DNA from: Demequina sp. NBRC 110056
GTDB taxonomy: Bacteria; Actinomycetota; Actinomycetes; Actinomycetales; Demequinaceae
Assembly: GCF_002090155.1 (NCBI RefSeq)
Contig: NZ_BBRM01000009.1
Span: 1-44,079 of the forward strand
Direction: 5' to 3'
Length of the DNA: 44,079 nt
Part shown: positions 41,458 through 44,079 of the stretch, piece by piece
Position numbering within the stretch: position 1 is the first letter of the stretch
Layout of the letters: every line of letters begins with the position of its first letter
The notes under the pieces: model-generated
Seen by the model: the letters and a program-made list of their open reading frames with translations, nothing else
Told to the model about the DNA's origin: nothing
Database searches by the model: none
Position numbers and translations under genes: made by a program

Positions 41458-44079
41458 TCAGCTGCGGCGGCGGACCGCCACGATGGCTGCCGTCGCGGCG
41501 CCGATCACCGCGAGGGCGACCACGGCCCAGATCCACCAGGACGAGGAGTCGGACTCCTCGACGGCCTCGGCGACCTCGGGGCTCGCCTCGGGAGTGGGCT
41601 CGGCGGACGGGGTCTCGGAGACCTCCTCCTCGGGCTCCTCCACGGTCTGGCCAGCGAGGGCCAGCACGCAGCCGTCGGCGCTGCCGAGAGTCACCGTGAG
41701 CGCGTCGAGCGCGTCCCCGGCGGGGTAGGTGCCGAACGCTACCGAGCCGGCCTCGGTGAGCACCGCGGGCACGTCGGCGATGGTCACGATGTCGCCCTCG
41801 GCGGAGATGGTCGCCGCGTCGAGCTCCAGCTCGGCGAAGCGCACCGCCTCCTCGGTCACGGCGTCGCCGCCCTGGGTGGTGCCGCTCACGTCGAGCAGCA
41901 GGTACGCGCCGTCGGCCGACAGCTCGATCACCGGGTTGGCGATCGTGGTGTCGAGCGCGCCCTCGTGGCCCGTGAAGCGGACCGAGCCTGTGTAGTCCAC
42001 GGTGCCGAGCAGCGTCTCGGGGTCGATCGCGCCGCCGCCGTCGACCCAGGAGAAGATGCCGCCCTCCTCGGTGACGCCGTCGAGCACCCACTCGCCGTTG
42101 GCGATGGAGGACTCGATGTAGGCGCGGAAGGACTCCTTGAAGCCCCAGTCCAAGGTCGCGCCCTCGACGAGGCACATGCCCTCGAGAGCGGAGCGGTCCG
42201 GGATGTTCAGCACGATGCCCTTGTCGACCGAACCCTGGAACGTCAGGGTGTGCTCGCCGACGAGCGAAGCGGGCAGGGCGCCCGTCCAGCTCGCGACGCC
42301 CTGCGCGTTTGCCTGGATGTCGGTGGCGAGGACCGTCGGGGTCGAGTAGATGACCACGGCGATGCCGGTCTCGTTCGGCTGGAAGCCGTCGACCTCGATC
42401 GTGACGGTCTCACCCGCGAGCAGACGCTCGAGGGTCTCGTCGTCGAGGACGATGCCCGTGGTGGCGGGCGGGGTGTCCGGGATGGCGGAGTCGGTGCTCG
42501 AGTTCACCGCCGAGGCGACGACCGTCGTCCCGCCGCCACCGGATCCCGCCGGTGCCGCGACGCCGAACGTCACGGTGACGGGGGCGAGCGCGCGGCCGGC
42601 GCTGTAGAAGCCGTTGAAGGCGCGAGCGCCAGCAGCGGTGAGCGTCGCCGGAGCGCCGGAGTAGCGGACGGCGTTGTCGAGCGTGGTGCGGTTGCCCGCA
42701 CCGAGGTTGACGGTCGCGAAGTCGACGCGCGAGCCGTTGACCGCGAGCGAGATCACCGCGCTGTTGGTCCCGGTGAGGCGCACCTGCGGGTTGGCGAACC
42801 GCAGCGAGAGGTCGCCGTGGTGGCCGCTGAACAGCACCGAGCCGCCGTAGGTGGCCGTTCCCGTCCCGGTTGCCGGGTCGGCCGAGCCGCCCGTCTGGAG
42901 GAACGTGTACGTGCCGCCCGAGGCGCTCGCACCGCTCACCGACACGGTGCCCTCGGCGATCGGTCCGGTGACGTAGTTGCGGAACGCGGTGTCGATCGCC
43001 CACGTGAGGCGCCCGACGACGGAGCCGTTGTCCGTGGACGTGCCGGTGTCGCCGCCGGAGCTCGAGCCGCCGGTGCCGGCGCCACCGTTGCCGTTGCCAG
43101 AGCCGCCGTTGCCGGTGCCGCCATTGCCTCCGTTGCCGCCGGAACCATCGGTGCCACCGGTGCCGGTGTCGCCGCCGCCTGCGGAGGAGTCCGAGGCGCC
43201 CACGGTGAACGTCACGGGGTCGATGGCCGTGCCCGCGGGATAGAACCCGTTGAAGGCGGAGGCGCCGCTCGAGAGCAGCGTTGCGGGGACGCCGGTCCAC
43301 GTCGTGGCGCCCTCGCTCGAGGTGCTGAGGCCACCGCCGAGCGCGAGGTTCGCGAAGTCCACGCGGGTGCCGTTGACCTTGAGGGTCAGCACTGCCGTGG
43401 TGGTGCCCGTGAAGCGCACGTACGGGTCCGCGAACGTCATGTCGAGGTCTCCCTCGTGGCCCGTGAAGCGCACCGCGCCCGCGTACTGGGCCGTGCCCGT
43501 CCTGGTGTTCGCGTTGGCGTCACCGCCGGACTGCGTGAAGCCGAACACGCCGGCCGATGCGGTCGCGCCCGACGTCGTCACGTCACCCTTGGCGATGGGT
43601 CCCGTGATGTAGTTCGTGAACTGGGAGTAGATGCCCCACTGCAGGTCGCCGACCGGAACCTCGGGCTCGGGTGCGGTGAAGGTGATGGGGTGGAACGAGT
43701 CGTAGGTGGTGTTGCCGGGGAACTCGTGGTTGAGGCGGAAGAACAGTCCGCACTGGGTGTCGCCGACTTCGGCGCAGACGGTGTCTCCGACCTGGTTGGT
43801 GACGTCGATGGTGGTGGTGAAGGTCCACACGCCGTCGGTCACGGTGCCGAGACCGGGGTAGCCGTAGCTGGGGGTCTGCAGGAGCAGGGTCTGCTGGCTG
43901 GAGTCGCAGGCGTCGCCCGAGAGGCGGCCTTCGCCCTCGATGCACCACATGCCGTAGAGGGCGGTGGGGCGCAGTGCCGGTGACGGCGGGGTGGTCGAGT
44001 AGTCCGAGCCCATGAGCTCGGCCGGGAGCACTCCGGAGATCTCGACGCTGGCGCCGGTCTCGGTCTCGGTCACGTCGGT
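41458..44079 (-). CDS. htaA: HtaA-type surface haem-binding protein, 5' end outside the window
   Basis: The reading frame is open to the window edge, so the signal peptide and true start lie beyond 44079; 873 codons are visible. Three HtaA domains are recognised by their repeated openings WGIYSQFTNYITGPIA (about 43655), WAIDTAFRNYVTGPIA (about 43020) and WGFKESFRAYIESSIA (about 42160). A Gly/Ser/Asn/Thr-rich linker separates domains one and two. The C-terminus is an Asp/Glu/Ser/Pro-rich spacer, one membrane span (WWIWAVVALAVIGAATAAIV) and a basic tail VRRRS, which anchors it at the cell surface. It should capture host or environmental haem and pass it to HmuT. The segment before the first domain, with about four cysteines, is unassigned. 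Confidence 0.92.
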   Translation of the reverse strand, partial: TDVTETETGASVEISGVLPAELMGSDYSTTPPSPALRPTALYGMWCIEGEGRLSGDACDSSQQTLLLQTPSYGYPGLGTVTDGVWTFTTTIDVTNQVGDTVCAEVGDTQCGLFFRLNHEFPGNTTYDSFHPITFTAPEPEVPVGDLQWGIYSQFTNYITGPIAKGDVTTSGATASAGVFGFTQSGGDANANTRTGTAQYAGAVRFTGHEGDLDMTFADPYVRFTGTTTAVLTLKVNGTRVDFANLALGGGLSTSSEGATTWTGVPATLLSSGASAFNGFYPAGTAIDPVTFTVGASDSSAGGGDTGTGGTDGSGGNGGNGGTGNGGSGNGNGGAGTGGSSSGGDTGTSTDNGSVVGRLTWAIDTAFRNYVTGPIAEGTVSVSGASASGGTYTFLQTGGSADPATGTGTATYGGSVLFSGHHGDLSLRFANPQVRLTGTNSAVISLAVNGSRVDFATVNLGAGNRTTLDNAVRYSGAPATLTAAGARAFNGFYSAGRALAPVTVTFGVAAPAGSGGGGTTVVASAVNSSTDSAIPDTPPATTGIVLDDETLERLLAGETVTIEVDGFQPNETGIAVVIYSTPTVLATDIQANAQGVASWTGALPASLVGEHTLTFQGSVDKGIVLNIPDRSALEGMCLVEGATLDWGFKESFRAYIESSIANGEWVLDGVTEEGGIFSWVDGGGAIDPETLLGTVDYTGSVRFTGHEGALDTTIANPVIELSADGAYLLLDVSGTTQGGDAVTEEAVRFAELELDAATISAEGDIVTIADVPAVLTEAGSVAFGTYPAGDALDALTVTLGSADGCVLALAGQTVEEPEEEVSETPSAEPTPEASPEVAEAVEESDSSSWWIWAVVALAVIGAATAAIVAVRRRS

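Noticed and set aside
41326..43983. Long plus-strand open frame opposite the HtaA gene
   Set aside because: A frame opposite a high-G+C gene; composition is Arg/Gly/Val-rich without domains, while the minus strand encodes clear HtaA domains.

Overview
The window is very G+C-rich, densely coded, and uses many GTG (and one probable TTG) starts. The block tig - clpP1 - clpP2 - clpX - (nuclease) - valS, the DUF3492/PelF-type glycosyltransferase and the HtaA/HmuTUV haem genes point to an actinobacterium, most likely of the order Micrococcales. The genus cannot be fixed from the sequence alone.

Region 1 (1-14.3 kb) is the most unusual part. It starts with small accessory genes (an SRPBCC protein, a DUF1761 membrane protein), then a coupled set: a 36-residue membrane peptide, a membrane GGDEF-EAL protein and a DUF5317 membrane protein. 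A large secreted Agd3-like (CE18) polysaccharide deacetylase with four FN3 domains and a small lipoprotein follow on the plus strand. They converge on a tight five-gene minus-strand operon: galE, pelF-like glycosyltransferase, a polytopic PelG-like membrane protein, a spherulin-4/Sph3-like hydrolase and a GH114 (Ega3-like) lipoprotein. Together these supply every enzymatic role of the fungal galactosaminogalactan cluster (epimerase, polymerising transferase, two hydrolases, deacetylase) on a Pel-type bacterial chassis. The likely product is a partly deacetylated GalNAc-containing exopolysaccharide, possibly under c-di-GMP control.

Region 2 (14.7-19.4 kb) has tRNA-Gly(TCC) and tRNA-Pro(TGG), an SRPBCC protein, a flavin amine oxidase overlapping an MFS transporter, a divergent TetR regulator with palindromic operators between them, and a GNAT acetyltransferase.

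Region 3 (19.5-29.5 kb) is core proteostasis and translation: trigger factor, a DUF4190 membrane protein, ClpP1/ClpP2/ClpX, an AbiEi/DUF559-type nuclease-like protein embedded in clusters of a 41-bp repeat, and an archaeal-type valyl-tRNA synthetase behind a small membrane protein.

Region 4 (29.6-37.5 kb) holds a zinc anti-sigma/ECF sigma pair (RskA/SigK-like), an AhpD-like protein, a PadR/HAAS regulator-membrane pair, two tandem CPBP intramembrane proteases, a holin-like 4-TM protein, and a KefB-type antiporter followed by a MarR-like protein.

Region 5 (37.6-44.1 kb) is a haem acquisition island: haem oxygenase, then the HmuT-HmuU-HmuV importer, converging on a three-domain HtaA surface haem-binding protein that is cut by the window end.

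Three features span the window: an over-represented octamer GCATCGGC, the dispersed 41-bp repeat, and a recurring TANNNT -10 box placed 6-7 nt before start codons, as expected for leaderless mRNAs.
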